DNA of 64,000 bases from Vulcanococcus sp. Clear-D1 (GCF_014654725.1 NZ_JACVZV010000015.1:1-64000); one strand, 5' to 3'; counted from the stretch's first letter, positions 35,634-44,764 are shown. Made by a program: numbers and translations. The notes: generated from the sequence alone by a model not told the origin.

Positions 35634-36425
35634 TCAGCTGGTCAAGAGGGGCATCAGCTGCTGACGCAGTTCCAGCAGCAGGCGTTCGCCGCGGCGTTGC
35701 ACCACCTTGGGGCTCAGGCCGCTGCCCTCAGCCAGCTGGCGCCAAGTGAGGTTTTGCAGCAACCGGCCCAGGATCAGGCGCCGCTGCCGCCGTTCCAGGC
35801 GGCGCAGCACGCGCCAGAGATGCCGCCGCTGCTCCCAGCCAATCACCCGGGCGTAGAGCTCGCTGGCCCGGGTGTCGCTGAGCTGCTCCATCAGGCAGGA
35901 GAGCTCGCCCTCGTCGTCGATCTGCGGTTGCTCAAGGCTGGCCAGCTGCAGGCTGCGCTGCCGCGCCAGGGCCAGTTGCCAGCGCTCCAGGCTGCAGCCC
36001 ACGGCGGCGGCGAGTGCTGCTTCTGGGAGTGGCTCAAGGCCCTGCTGCTGGCGTTCGTGCTGCAGGGCCTGGCCGCGGCGGTGCAGATCGAGCAGGTGAT
36101 GGCTGCCGCTGATGGGGTGGGATCGATCGCGCAGGTAGTGGCGGATGGCGCCTCGGATCCAGGGCACGGCGGCGGTGCTGAGGCTGTGGCCGCGGCCGGG
36201 ATCGAATCGCTCCACCGCCTTGATCAGCCCCAGGCAGCCTTCCTGGCTGAGGTCCTCGAAGCTGTGGCCGCTGCGTTGGGATTCCTGGCGTGCCACCCGC
36301 CACACCAGCGGCAGGTTGGCGTGGATCAGCGCATTGCGATTGGTGGTGCTGCGGCAGTGCTGGTAGGCCGCCATCAGGGCGGCGTTGCGCTGGCTGAAGT
36401 CGGTGCGGGGCTCGAAGGTGTGCAT
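35634..36425 (-). CDS. Sigma-70 family sigma factor, group 3
   Basis: A 263-residue RNA polymerase sigma factor. Region 2 contains NLPLVWRVARQ and FEDLSQEGCLGLIKAVERFDPGRGHSLSTAAVPWIRGAIRHYLRD; region 3 lies at about 100-190; region 4 ends with LTWRQLAEGSGLSPKVVQRRGERLLLEL, the -35-binding helix-turn-helix. There is no region 1.1. The FSTA-x-PWIRG-type motif points to a group 3 (SigF-like) alternative sigma factor. It lies downstream of the SGNH hydrolase gene with a 117-base gap. Confidence 0.88.
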   Translation of the reverse strand: MHTFEPRTDFSQRNAALMAAYQHCRSTTNRNALIHANLPLVWRVARQESQRSGHSFEDLSQEGCLGLIKAVERFDPGRGHSLSTAAVPWIRGAIRHYLRDRSHPISGSHHLLDLHRRGQALQHERQQQGLEPLPEAALAAAVGCSLERWQLALARQRSLQLASLEQPQIDDEGELSCLMEQLSDTRASELYARVIGWEQRRHLWRVLRRLERRQRRLILGRLLQNLTWRQLAEGSGLSPKVVQRRGERLLLELRQQLMPLLTS

Positions 36426-36542
36426 CGGGCTTGGAGCGGTTGCGTGTTTTCACGCTCGTTCGCCGCGCCCGGAATCAGCCTCCCCTTGCTGGTGGAGGCC
36501 GGTTCCCCCGCATGGGGGAGGTCCCTGAGGCCAGAGCGGTGC

Positions 36543-37220
36543 TCAGAGGCTGACGCTGCTGATGCCGAGCGGTTGCAGATCGGCCCACTGCAACAGCGCC
36601 GGCCAGTGGCGCACGACCTCATACACCTGGCGGTGCCCCGCGCTGTTGAGGTGGATGCCGTCGCTGCACAACCACTGCAGCCAGGCGGGGTCTTGCAGTA
36701 GCCCGTTGAGTAGCGGCAGGAACGGCACATCTGCCTCCAGGCAGGCCTCCTCCAGCAGCGCTTCGTAGCGGTGCACCTGATCGAGCTGGTACCAGAGCAC
36801 GTTGGCGTAGGGCATCACCGCCTCATCCACGGGCGTCAGCCCGAGCACCAGGACCGGTGCCAGCTGTTTGGCCTGGGCGAGTAACTGCTGCAGGCCAAAC
36901 AGAAAGCCATCGGCATCCAGCTGCGGGCGGCCATCGGCACGCCCCACGCGGGCGCAATCGTTGAGGCCCATGGCCAGCAGGATCCCCTGGGGCTGTTGGC
37001 GGCGCAGTTCGCCGCGGCAGCTCACTTCGCTGTGGAGCCGTGCCGTCACCCGCTCCAGGCCATCGCCGCGCACTCCCAGCGGATACAGCACAGGGCCGTT
37101 GGGCAGCCCCATCCAGTGGCGGCGCAAGCGCTCACACCAGCCGCCCTCTTCCGGATCGCCCCAGCCCACCACACCGCTGTCGCCCAGCACGATCAGCTTG
37201 CGGGGAATCGGAAGACTCAT
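36543..37220 (-). CDS. SGNH/GDSL-family hydrolase
   Basis: A 225-residue esterase-like protein. Block I is LIVLGDSGVVGWGD (catalytic Ser in GDS), block III is LLAMGLNDC (Gly and Asn), and the catalytic Asp-x-x-His is in SDGIHLNSAGHRQ near 200. No signal peptide, so probably cytoplasmic. Its start overlaps the permease stop by four bases (ATGA), so it is the last gene of the Phn-type operon; the acyl or ester substrate is unknown. Confidence 0.85.
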   Translation of the reverse strand: MSLPIPRKLIVLGDSGVVGWGDPEEGGWCERLRRHWMGLPNGPVLYPLGVRGDGLERVTARLHSEVSCRGELRRQQPQGILLAMGLNDCARVGRADGRPQLDADGFLFGLQQLLAQAKQLAPVLVLGLTPVDEAVMPYANVLWYQLDQVHRYEALLEEACLEADVPFLPLLNGLLQDPAWLQWLCSDGIHLNSAGHRQVYEVVRHWPALLQWADLQPLGISSVSL

Positions 37221-38758
37221 GGCTGTAGCAGCCGCTGGCGGGCGCGGTCGCTCAGATCTTCCCCCAGCAGGGTGAGCGCCGCGTAGGCCGCCAGCAGCAG
37301 CAGCAATTGATCAAAGGCGAAGGCGCTGAGGCTTTGGTTGAGCTGGCTGCCCAAGCCGGTGCCCGCCACTAGGCCCACCACCACCGTTTCCCGCAGGATC
37401 ACATCGGCGCGGTAGGCGCCGTAGGCCAGGTAGGAGCGCGCCAGGCCGCTGAAGCGTCCGTATAGCAGCGCCAGGCGGGGGCCGCAACCGCCGCAGCGCA
37501 GGGCCTCCTGCCGCTGCGGCCCGGCCGCTTCGCTGCCTTCAAGCAGCAGGCGCCCCAGGATCCCCAGGTTGTGAAAGCCGAGAGCCAAGGCAGCGGTGAT
37601 CACGCCGGGCTTGAGCACAAACAGCAGCAAAAGGGCTGTAAGCGGCGGCGGCCAGAGCCGACCAATCGCCCAGATCAGCTGCAGCAGGCGTTGCCCCCAG
37701 GGCCATGGGGCTACCAGCAGCAACAGCAGCGGCGCCACCCCGACGGCCAGGGCTGCCGCGAGCAGCGTGAGCAGCACAGTGTTGAACACCAGGCCAGGCC
37801 AGGGGAGGGCTAGAGCTTCCTGCCAGCCGGCCGGCGCCAGGGGCGGCAGCGCCTGCCAATGCAGCAGGGCCGCCGGCTCGATCGCTAGAGCTCTCCCCAC
37901 CCCAAACACCAGCGGCACCAACAGCAGGGCAGCCAGCAGCAGTTCCCGGCCTTGGCGCCCCACACCGACAGCCCGCAGGCTGAAGCGGCCCGGCATGCCC
38001 CAGCGCCGCCGCAGCGCTCCGATCACTGCCTCCAGGCTCAGCATCACCGCCAACAGCAGCCAGAGACCGCTCCACAGTTCGTGGAACTGCAGCGATTGCA
38101 GGGTCAGCAGTAGTTCATTGCCCAGGCCCCCCAGGCCAAACACCCCCAGCAGGGTGGCGCTGCGTAGGGCGCATTCAAGTCGGTAGCCGCCGTAGCTGAT
38201 CAGGCCCGGCAGCAGCGGCGGTCCCATCGCCGAGAGCAGCGCTGCGGGTGGGGCACAGCCGGCGGCCATCAGGGCTTGCAGGTTGCGCTCGTTCAGGCTT
38301 TCGAGCAGATCACTCACCACCCGCGCCACCAGAGCGCCGTAGGGAATGGCGATGGCGATCACGGCGATCACCGGTTGCAGGCCGGTCACTTGCAGGAGCA
38401 GCAGGCCCCAGATCAATTCATGAATCGAGCGCGGAATCGCAAGCAGCCGGCGGATCCATTCCGCGGGCCAGCTGTGGCCGATCAGGGTGCGCCAGAGCAG
38501 GCGGGAACTGGCCAGGCCCGCGGCGATGCCGATCAGCAGGCTGGCGCACCAGCCGAGCAGGGCCATCCCCGCGGTGATCCCCAGGCCCCGCACCAGCGAC
38601 TCCAGCACCACCGGATCGGTGGAGGGCTGCACAGCAGCCAGCAGAAACTGGCCGATCAGATCCCAGCCGCCGCCATGCACCAGCGTGGGCAGCAACACCA
38701 GGAGCGGCAGCAGCACCAGCGCGGGCAACAGCAGCAGCAGCGGCGCAGCGGGTTTCAT
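37217..38758 (-). CDS. PhnE-type ABC permease, two fused domains
   Basis: A 513-residue membrane protein with two copies of the binding-protein-dependent permease domain (about 1-245 and 270-513), each with an EAA-like cytoplasmic loop: ALMAAGCAPPAALLSAMGPPLLPG and EALRCGGCGPRLALLYGRFSG. Fused duplicate permeases are known in phosphonate/phosphite PhnE families. It overlaps the ATPase gene by four bases and the SGNH gene by four bases, so expression is tightly coupled. Confidence 0.85.
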   Translation of the reverse strand: MKPAAPLLLLLPALVLLPLLVLLPTLVHGGGWDLIGQFLLAAVQPSTDPVVLESLVRGLGITAGMALLGWCASLLIGIAAGLASSRLLWRTLIGHSWPAEWIRRLLAIPRSIHELIWGLLLLQVTGLQPVIAVIAIAIPYGALVARVVSDLLESLNERNLQALMAAGCAPPAALLSAMGPPLLPGLISYGGYRLECALRSATLLGVFGLGGLGNELLLTLQSLQFHELWSGLWLLLAVMLSLEAVIGALRRRWGMPGRFSLRAVGVGRQGRELLLAALLLVPLVFGVGRALAIEPAALLHWQALPPLAPAGWQEALALPWPGLVFNTVLLTLLAAALAVGVAPLLLLLVAPWPWGQRLLQLIWAIGRLWPPPLTALLLLFVLKPGVITAALALGFHNLGILGRLLLEGSEAAGPQRQEALRCGGCGPRLALLYGRFSGLARSYLAYGAYRADVILRETVVVGLVAGTGLGSQLNQSLSAFAFDQLLLLLAAYAALTLLGEDLSDRARQRLLQP

Positions 38759-39549
38759 CGGGCGATGCTGGGTTCTGCCACTCCGGCGTACAGAGCCTCA
38801 AGGTCTGAAGCCTGCAGCTGCGCCACGGGGAGGTCCCAGCAGATCCTTCCCTGGCGCAGGCCGATCACTCGATCGAAACCCTGCAGCAGATCTGGCCTGT
38901 GCAGGCTTAATAGCAGCGCCCGCGGTGCTACGGCCTGGGTCAACAGCAGCTGCAGCAACTCCTGGGCCAGGCGGGGATCAAGGCTGGCCAGCGGTTCATC
39001 CGCCAGCAGCAGCTGCGGCTGCTGCCGCAGCAAGCGACCGATCGCCACCCGTTGCCGCTGGCCGCCCGACAGTTCGCCCACCGATTGGCTGAGCAGCACG
39101 GGATCGAGATCCACCTGGCGCAGCGCCTGCGCGCAGGCTTCGCTTTCGAGAGGCAGCAGCAGGTTGAGCAGTGCCCGCGGCCAGCCCCAGCTCGCCAGAC
39201 GGCCACAGTTGAGGTTCTGCTGCACGCTGAGCTCTTCGATCAGTCGCAGGTCTTGCCAGAGGGTGCCGATGCGGGCCTGCTGGCGGCGGCGGGCCCGGGC
39301 GCTGCGTGCCCGCCGTTCGCCGCTCCAGTGCACCTCGCCCTGGGCGGGTTGCAGCAGGCCATTCGCGACCGCTAGCAATGTGCTTTTGCCGGCACCGCTT
39401 GCCCCCAGTAGCGCCACCCGCTCGCCTGCCTCTAGCCGTAGATGGATGCCCTCCAGGCGCGGGTGCTGCCGGCCAGGCACCGTCACGTTGCGCAGCTCCA
39501 GCACCGGATGGTGCTGGCTTGCGCTCTCGTTGAGGCCGGGGTCGCTCAT
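38755..39549 (-). CDS. PhnC-type ABC transporter ATPase
   Basis: A 264-residue ATPase. Walker A is LLGASGAGKSTLL near residue 48, the signature VGELSGGQRQRVAIGRLL is near 156, Walker B is LLLADEPLASLDP near 178, and the switch is LLSLHRPDLL. It drives the PhnE-like permease encoded immediately downstream. The insertion EVHWSGERRARSARARRRQQ after Walker A is basic. Confidence 0.9.
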   Translation of the reverse strand: MSDPGLNESASQHHPVLELRNVTVPGRQHPRLEGIHLRLEAGERVALLGASGAGKSTLLAVANGLLQPAQGEVHWSGERRARSARARRRQQARIGTLWQDLRLIEELSVQQNLNCGRLASWGWPRALLNLLLPLESEACAQALRQVDLDPVLLSQSVGELSGGQRQRVAIGRLLRQQPQLLLADEPLASLDPRLAQELLQLLLTQAVAPRALLLSLHRPDLLQGFDRVIGLRQGRICWDLPVAQLQASDLEALYAGVAEPSIAR

Positions 39550-39572
39550 GGCTTCCCACTGTGCCTGCCGGG

Positions 39573-39659
39573 CTAGAGCGTGCTGAACCGGAAGGCCAGT
39601 AGCGCCAGGATCAGCCCCACGAGCATCAGCTCGATGATGTCGGGCCCGCGGGGATTCAT
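39573..39659 (-). CDS. Candidate 28-residue membrane peptide
   Basis: An ATG at 39659 overlaps the stop of the 75-residue gene (TGATG), a strong sign of coupled translation. The peptide starts MNPRGPDIIELMLV and has one hydrophobic helix from about residue 8 to 23, ending RFSTL. It is located between two membrane-transport genes. At 28 residues it cannot be proven by length, but coupling, a helix and operon position support it. Confidence 0.5.
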   Translation of the reverse strand: MNPRGPDIIELMLVGLILALLAFRFSTL

Positions 39660-39886
39660 CAGCGGCTCTCCTCCCCTTCGATGCGCTTCACCGAGGGCAG
39701 GGTGAGGGCCAACACCAGCAGGGGAATTTCCAGCCAGAGCACGCCATTGCCCAGGGCGATCACGGCTAGATCGATGGCCGCCAGCGAGCGCAGGAACAGC
39801 ACCCAGACGTCATCGCCCTCGCTGCAGCTGCGCTGCCAGAGCAGCAACCCTGCCACCACCAGCACCAGATCCAGCAGCAGCGTCAT
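39659..39886 (-). CDS. Small membrane protein, 75 aa
   Basis: A protein with two or three hydrophobic stretches (about 3-17, 30-45 and 50-62) joined by short loops, with an acidic loop CSEGDDVW and a charged tail VKRIEGEESR. No family recognised. It lies between the PhnD-like and PhnC-like genes on the same strand, with a hairpin just before it. Confidence 0.6.
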   Translation of the reverse strand: MTLLLDLVLVVAGLLLWQRSCSEGDDVWVLFLRSLAAIDLAVIALGNGVLWLEIPLLVLALTLPSVKRIEGEESR

Positions 39887-39895
39887 CGGGAGGTG

Positions 39896-39918
39896 AGGGG
39901 CGCATCGGTCGCCCCTCG
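39896..39918 (-). other. Intercistronic hairpin after phnD-like gene
   Basis: Perfect eight-base-pair stem GAGGGGCG / CGCCCCTC with a seven-base loop, located between the binding-protein gene and the 75-residue gene. There is no T run, so it is more likely an mRNA-stabilising or partial-attenuation structure of the sort seen after periplasmic binding-protein genes. Confidence 0.5.
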
Positions 39919-39951
39919 ATTCTGCTGCCTGCTGGCCTCAGACGCCCGCGC

Positions 39952-40911
39952 TCAGCGGATCTGGCCGATCTGGCGCCCCACCTGTTCGATCCGGCCGTAG
40001 GCACTGGCCTTGGCACTCGTGAACTGCTGCGCCCCGAACAGGCTGAGGATCTGTTTCTGCTCGGGATTGCTTGGCCGCCAGCTCAGGATCGCCTGCTGGA
40101 TCCGGTTGGTGAAGCCCTTGCCGAAGCGCTTGTCGAGATCGGGCTGGGCGATCCAGTGGTAGTCGGGGTAGCCCGGTGTCTTCCAGATCGCCATCACCTT
40201 GGAGCGATTGGCCTTGCCGTTATGAAGGCTGGAGCGCCACACCTGTTCATTCACGGCGCCGGCTTCGTAGGCGCCGCTTTGCACCAGGGCGATGGTGGCG
40301 TCATGGCTGCCGCTGAACCCCGGTGCGCCCCCGGCGAACTGACTGGGTTTCACCCCGGCCTGGCCGAGGAAGTACTGCGGCATCAACCGGCCGGAGGTGG
40401 AGCTCTCGGAACCAAAGGTGAAGCGTTTGCCCTTGAGCTGGCTCAGCCCCTGCACGTTGGTGACCGGCTTCAGCCCGCTCTTGGCGTTGGCGATGAAGAT
40501 CGTGTGGAAGGAGGCGTCGATGTCGCGCTGGGCGAGCACCTTGGCGCCGGGCTTCTGTAGGCGGGCCTGCACGCCTGTGAGACCACCGAACCAGACGAGA
40601 TCGAGATTGCCGGTGCGGAAGGCGCTCACCGCTGCGGCGTAGTTGGTGACGGGCACGTACTGCACCTTCACCCCGAGTTGTTTGCTCAGCTCATTGGCCA
40701 CGAGCCCGTAGAGCCGGTTCAGCTTCTCCGGCTGCTGGTCGGGAATGGCACTGATGCGCAGAACCGGCTTGCTGCTTTGCTGGGCCTGCACGGCTGGCAG
40801 GGGAGCCAGAGCCGGACTGAGTGAGGGGAAGGCCGCCGGAGCCAGGGCCAGGCCGATGCCGACCAGCACGGCGGCCGAACGTTCTCGGCCGCTTTGGGGG
40901 AATTTGAACAT
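39952..40911 (-). CDS. PhnD-type periplasmic substrate-binding protein
   Basis: A 319-residue binding protein with a signal sequence (residues about 10-40, hydrophobic and ending near VQAQQ). The mature part LRISAIPDQQPEKLNRLYGLVANELSKQLGVK, then TNYAAAVSAFRTGNLDLVWFGG, is the PhnD family pattern. That family covers phosphonate and phosphite transporters and a group annotated as putative selenate binding proteins, which this one also resembles; the substrate is open. The start at 40911 (MFKFPQSG) is preferred over 40941. It is the first gene of the operon. Confidence 0.88.
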   Translation of the reverse strand: MFKFPQSGRERSAAVLVGIGLALAPAAFPSLSPALAPLPAVQAQQSSKPVLRISAIPDQQPEKLNRLYGLVANELSKQLGVKVQYVPVTNYAAAVSAFRTGNLDLVWFGGLTGVQARLQKPGAKVLAQRDIDASFHTIFIANAKSGLKPVTNVQGLSQLKGKRFTFGSESSTSGRLMPQYFLGQAGVKPSQFAGGAPGFSGSHDATIALVQSGAYEAGAVNEQVWRSSLHNGKANRSKVMAIWKTPGYPDYHWIAQPDLDKRFGKGFTNRIQQAILSWRPSNPEQKQILSLFGAQQFTSAKASAYGRIEQVGRQIGQIR

Positions 40912-40928
40912 GCTCGATTGCTGAATCA

Positions 40929-40947
40929 GTTGCGGAATCACCGCAAC
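40929..40947 (-). promoter_or_regulatory. Inverted repeat before phnD-like gene
   Basis: GTTGCGG and CCGCAAC, seven-base arms separated by five bases, end 17 bases before the chosen start codon. This could be an operator or leader hairpin. No matching regulator is known to me. Confidence 0.3.
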
Positions 40948-40995
40948 AGGTGCCAGCTGATTCTCCCAGTGGGCTGGTCAGCCTGGAGAGCAGGA

Positions 40996-42189
40996 TTAAA
41001 GGCTGTGGATGAACCGCTCCAGCCGGCGCAGTCCGTCTTCGATGGTGCTGTTGGCGGCTGCGCAGGAGAGCCGAATGCAGCGGTCGTCGCCGAAGGCAAC
41101 CCCGGGTACCACCGCCAGCCCGTGCTCATCGAGCAGTCGGTTGCAGAAGGTCATGGAGTCGAGGCCGGTGCTGCTCACATCCGGGAAGGCATAAAAGGCC
41201 CCTTCGGGTGGGAGCAGCTGCAGCGCGGCGATCGCCTGCAACCCATCGCTCAGCAGTTGGCGGCGCTCGTTGAACTGCTCCGCCATGGCGTGCACGCAGT
41301 CGCGGGAGCCTTCGATGGCGGCGAGGGCTCCGAATTGGGCAAAGCTGCACACGTTGCTGGTGCTCTGGCTCTGCAGGGCAATAGCGGCCTTCACCACCTC
41401 GGCATTCCCGGCCAGCCAGCCGATGCGCCAGCCGGTCATCGCCCAACCCTTGGCAAAGCCATTCACGCTGAACACGCGATCGGCGAGATCCGGGGCCACA
41501 GCCGCCAGGCTGTGGTGCTGATGGCCAGGGGCCAGCAGGAATTCGTAGATCTCATCGCACACCACCGCCACCTGCGGATAGCGGCGCAACACAGCGGCGA
41601 TGGCCTCAAGCTCCTGGCGACTCAGCACCATCCCTGTGGGATTGCTGGGGCTGTTGAGCACGAGCAGCTTGCTGGCCGGGGTGATGGCGGCCTCCAGCTG
41701 GGCGGGATCGAGCCGGAACCCTTCAGCGGCCGAGCTGGGCAGCAGGCGCACCGAGGCTTCTGCCAGTCGGGCGATCTCTGGATAGCTCAGCCAGTAGGGG
41801 GCGGGAAGCAGCAGCTCATCACCGGGGCCAAGCAGCACCTGGAACAGGTTGTAGAGCGCCTGCTTGCCGCCGTTGGTCACCAGCACCTGCTCGGCGCGGG
41901 TGGGCACGTGGTTTTCGCGGCTCAGCTTGGCGGCGATCGCCTCCCGTAGGGCTGGCTCGCCGGCGGCGGGACCGTAGCGGGTCTGGCCATTGCGCAAGGC
42001 CGCGGCCGCGGCCTCACAAATGAAGTACGGGGTGTCGAAATCCGGCTCACCGGCGCTGAGGCTGCAGATGTCGTGGCCTTCGGCCTTGAGCGCCTTGGCT
42101 TTGGCGGCGATGGCCAGGGTGAGGGAAGGCTGAAGAGCCTCGGCCCGGGCGGACAGCGTCAGGGTGCGCTGAGAGGGCGGGCGCAGCAT
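40996..42189 (-). CDS. Class I aminotransferase (aspartate aminotransferase-like)
   Basis: A 397-residue PLP-dependent fold type I enzyme. The PLP lysine is in NGFAKGWAMTGWR near 240; NSPSNPTG near 175 and DEIYEF near 205 are also diagnostic, and LSAGEPDFDTP near 45 is the substrate segment. It probably transaminates aspartate or another amino acid with 2-oxoglutarate. The longest frame starts at 42315, but MLRPPSQRTLTLSARAEAL at 42189 fits the family length; 42243 is an alternative. Confidence 0.9.
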   Translation of the reverse strand: MLRPPSQRTLTLSARAEALQPSLTLAIAAKAKALKAEGHDICSLSAGEPDFDTPYFICEAAAAALRNGQTRYGPAAGEPALREAIAAKLSRENHVPTRAEQVLVTNGGKQALYNLFQVLLGPGDELLLPAPYWLSYPEIARLAEASVRLLPSSAAEGFRLDPAQLEAAITPASKLLVLNSPSNPTGMVLSRQELEAIAAVLRRYPQVAVVCDEIYEFLLAPGHQHHSLAAVAPDLADRVFSVNGFAKGWAMTGWRIGWLAGNAEVVKAAIALQSQSTSNVCSFAQFGALAAIEGSRDCVHAMAEQFNERRQLLSDGLQAIAALQLLPPEGAFYAFPDVSSTGLDSMTFCNRLLDEHGLAVVPGVAFGDDRCIRLSCAAANSTIEDGLRRLERFIHSL

Positions 42190-42356
42190 CGGCGCAGCGA
42201 CGAAAGGGGCAACGCCGCAGGGCTTTGCCGGTGTGGTGTGCATCCTGCCGTATTCCCTATCCGCGCAAGCGTTCAGCGCACACTGTTTGGTATTGCCCAG
42301 CCTGGTAGGCCCCATCTCTCAGCCTGGTGAGTGCGCACCTGGCTCCAGTCCCTGTG

Positions 42357-42758
42357 ATGTCTGATCCGGCCTCGTTGCATTCGATGGAGCCGCTCTCGGC
42401 GGCGCTGGTGCTCGCAGCCGATGACCCCGAGGCTCTTGCGACCTTTTATGCCGCCCTCGTGGAGGCTTCGCCTGCGCCGGGTTTCAGCGCTGCCCATTGG
42501 CGGGTGTCGCTGCCGGGGATGGGCTGGCTGGAGCTGTATCACCCGAGCCGTGAGCGGCCGCTACCGCCCGGGCGCGGACGGCTGGCGGTGTGCCTGAAAC
42601 GGCAGGGAGATGGCGCTGCGCTGGAGCTGTGGATGGAGCAGGCGCTGGCGCTGGGTGCCCAGCGGTTGGAAGCGCCGCGGCAGGAAGCCTTCGGCTGCGA
42701 GGTGTGGCTGCTGGATCCAGAGGGCAATGGACTGCTGCTGCTGGTGAGCGGTTCATAA
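42357..42758 (+). CDS. Glyoxalase/VOC-fold protein
   Basis: A 133-residue protein with the beta-alpha-beta repeats of the vicinal oxygen chelate fold: LVLAADDPEALATFYAALVEAS, then WRVSLPGMGWLELYHPS, and the end GCEVWLLDPEGNGLLLLVSG, a typical VOC C-terminal strand. The metal ligands are not clear. The start may be 42327, 42357 or 42384. The glycosylase follows 10 bases later. Confidence 0.75.
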   Translation: MSDPASLHSMEPLSAALVLAADDPEALATFYAALVEASPAPGFSAAHWRVSLPGMGWLELYHPSRERPLPPGRGRLAVCLKRQGDGAALELWMEQALALGAQRLEAPRQEAFGCEVWLLDPEGNGLLLLVSGS

Positions 42759-42768
42759 AGTCGCCCCC

Positions 42769-43413
42769 ATGACGATGTTTCCGCCAGCAGCGAGCCGCCT
42801 GTCTGTGTCCGAGCAGGAGCAGCAACTTGCGCAGGTGGCCGAGGCCTGTGATGGTTGCCGCCGCTGCGGCCTGGGTAGCAGCCGCACCCAGGTGGTGGTG
42901 AGCCGCGGTAATCCCCAAGCCCCGCTGATGGTGATCGGTGAGGGCCCCGGTGCCCAGGAAGACGAGCAGGGCAAGCCGTTTGTGGGGCGCTCTGGTCAGC
43001 TGCTCGATCGGATGCTCGAGAGCGTGGGAATCGACAGCAACCGCGATGCCTACGTCTGCAACATCGTGAAGTGCCGCCCGCCGGAGAACCGCAAGCCCAC
43101 AGCCCTGGAGATGGCGGCCTGCCGGCCCTGGCTGGATCAGCAGATCGCGCTGGTGGATCCGCCCGTGATCCTGCTGGCTGGTGCCACGGCGGTGGAGGGC
43201 CTGCTGGGCATCAAGGGCGGGATCACCAAATTGCGCGGTCAGTGGCGCCGCGGTGAAGGGGGCAGCCTCGAGGGGCGCTGGTTGATGCCGATCCTGCATC
43301 CCTCCTACTTGCTCCGCAACGCCTCCAAGGAGCGAGGGTCACCGAAATGGCTCACCTGGCACGACCTGCAGGATGTGCAGCGGCGTCTGGCCCAATTGAC
43401 CGCTCCGCTGTGA
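42769..43413 (+). CDS. Uracil-DNA glycosylase, family 4 (iron-sulfur)
   Basis: Removes uracil from DNA, 214 residues. The iron-sulfur Cys are in [10 protein letters not shown] near 24 and in [15 protein letters not shown] and MAACRPW further on. Motif A is GEGPGAQED near 55 and motif B is HPSYLLRN near 178. The family-4 enzymes are found in many bacteria without the Ung type; no Ung is in this window. Confidence 0.9.
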   Translation: MTMFPPAASRLSVSEQEQQLAQVAEACDGCRRCGLGSSRTQVVVSRGNPQAPLMVIGEGPGAQEDEQGKPFVGRSGQLLDRMLESVGIDSNRDAYVCNIVKCRPPENRKPTALEMAACRPWLDQQIALVDPPVILLAGATAVEGLLGIKGGITKLRGQWRRGEGGSLEGRWLMPILHPSYLLRNASKERGSPKWLTWHDLQDVQRRLAQLTAPL

Positions 43414-43456
43414 CAGGCTTGCGCCAACCTTTTCGGCCCTAGCGCGCGCTGCTGCC

Positions 43457-44683
43457 ATGACCGCCTCTCTGGCTTCCGCTCCGGCAACCGAGGCAGCGAA
43501 CAACCCCCGTTACGACACGGTGATCCGCCGCCGCAAGACCCGCAGCGTGCGCGTCGGCGACCTCTGGATGGGCAGCGACCACCCGGTGGTGGTGCAGTCG
43601 ATGATCAACGAGGACACCCTCGACATCGAGGGGGCCACCGCTGGGATTCGCCGCCTGCATGAAGCCGGCTGCGAGATCGTGCGCGTCACGGTGCCGTCGT
43701 TGGCCCATGCGAAGGCCATGGGCGAGATCCGCCAACGCTTGGAGAGCACCTACAAGCCGGTGCCGCTGGTGGCGGATGTGCACCACAACGGCATGAAGAT
43801 CGCCTTGGAAGTGGCGCAGCACGTGGACAAGGTGCGCATCAACCCGGGCCTGTTTGTGTTCGACAAGCCCGATCCCAACCGCACTGAGTTTTCGGATGCG
43901 GAGATCGCGGCTATCGGCGATCGCATTACCGAAACGTTTGAGCCGCTGGTGAAGCTGCTGAAGGAGCAGGACAAAGCCTTGCGGATCGGCGTGAACCATG
44001 GCTCCCTGGCGGAGCGGATGCTGTTCCGCTACGGCGACACCCCCTTGGGCATGGTGGAGAGCGCCCTCGAGTTCATCCGCATCTGCGACCGGCTCGACTT
44101 CCACAACATCGTGATCTCGATGAAGGCGTCGCGGGCGCCGGTGATGTTGGCCGCCTACCGGATGATGGCCGATCGGATGGATGCCGAAGGTTTCCACTAC
44201 CCGTTGCACCTGGGGGTGACCGAAGCCGGTGATGGCGACTACGGCCGCATCAAGAGCACAGCCGGCATCGCCACCCTGCTCAGCGAAGGCCTCGGCGACA
44301 CGATCCGGGTGTCGCTCACCGAAGCTCCTGAGAAGGAGATCCCGGTTTGCTACTCCATCCTCCAGGCCCTGGGCCTGCGCAAAACGATGGTGGAGTACGT
44401 GAGCTGCCCCAGCTGCGGCCGCACTCTGTTCAACCTTGAAGAGGTGCTCCACAAGGTGCGCAGTGCCACCGCCCATCTCACCGGCCTGGACATCGCCGTG
44501 ATGGGCTGCATCGTGAACGGTCCCGGCGAAATGGCGGATGCTGATTACGGTTATGTGGGCAAGACCCCGGGCGTGATTTCCCTCTACCGCGGCCGCGAGG
44601 AAATCCGTCGGGTGCCGGAGGCCGAAGGTGTGGAGGCGCTGATTGCCTTGATCAAGGAGGACGGCCGCTGGGTGGATCCCTGA
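43457..44683 (+). CDS. ispG: 4-hydroxy-3-methylbut-2-enyl diphosphate synthase
   Basis: An iron-sulfur enzyme of the methylerythritol phosphate isoprenoid pathway, 408 residues. The 4Fe-4S Cys ligands are in [10 protein letters not shown] and in [10 protein letters not shown] near the C-terminus, both intact. [13 protein letters not shown] near 38 is the TIM-barrel motif. In cyanobacteria it uses ferredoxin as electron donor. It is followed by the Ctp protease after an 81-base gap. Confidence 0.95.
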   Translation: MTASLASAPATEAANNPRYDTVIRRRKTRSVRVGDLWMGSDHPVVVQSMINEDTLDIEGATAGIRRLHEAGCEIVRVTVPSLAHAKAMGEIRQRLESTYKPVPLVADVHHNGMKIALEVAQHVDKVRINPGLFVFDKPDPNRTEFSDAEIAAIGDRITETFEPLVKLLKEQDKALRIGVNHGSLAERMLFRYGDTPLGMVESALEFIRICDRLDFHNIVISMKASRAPVMLAAYRMMADRMDAEGFHYPLHLGVTEAGDGDYGRIKSTAGIATLLSEGLGDTIRVSLTEAPEKEIPVCYSILQALGLRKTMVEYVSCPSCGRTLFNLEEVLHKVRSATAHLTGLDIAVMGCIVNGPGEMADADYGYVGKTPGVISLYRGREEIRRVPEAEGVEALIALIKEDGRWVDP

Positions 44684-44764
44684 TGGATTCTCCGGTTTTC
44701 CCTCCTTCCAAGGCCCGAATCAGGGGCTAGTTTGAGTTCATTGCAAGGGCTCAGGAGCTCGTTG

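Noticed and set aside
36504-36519. Hairpin TCCCCC-GCAT-GGGGGA between the SGNH and sigma genes
   Set aside because: It is short with no T run, and GC-rich intergenic DNA gives such stems by chance.
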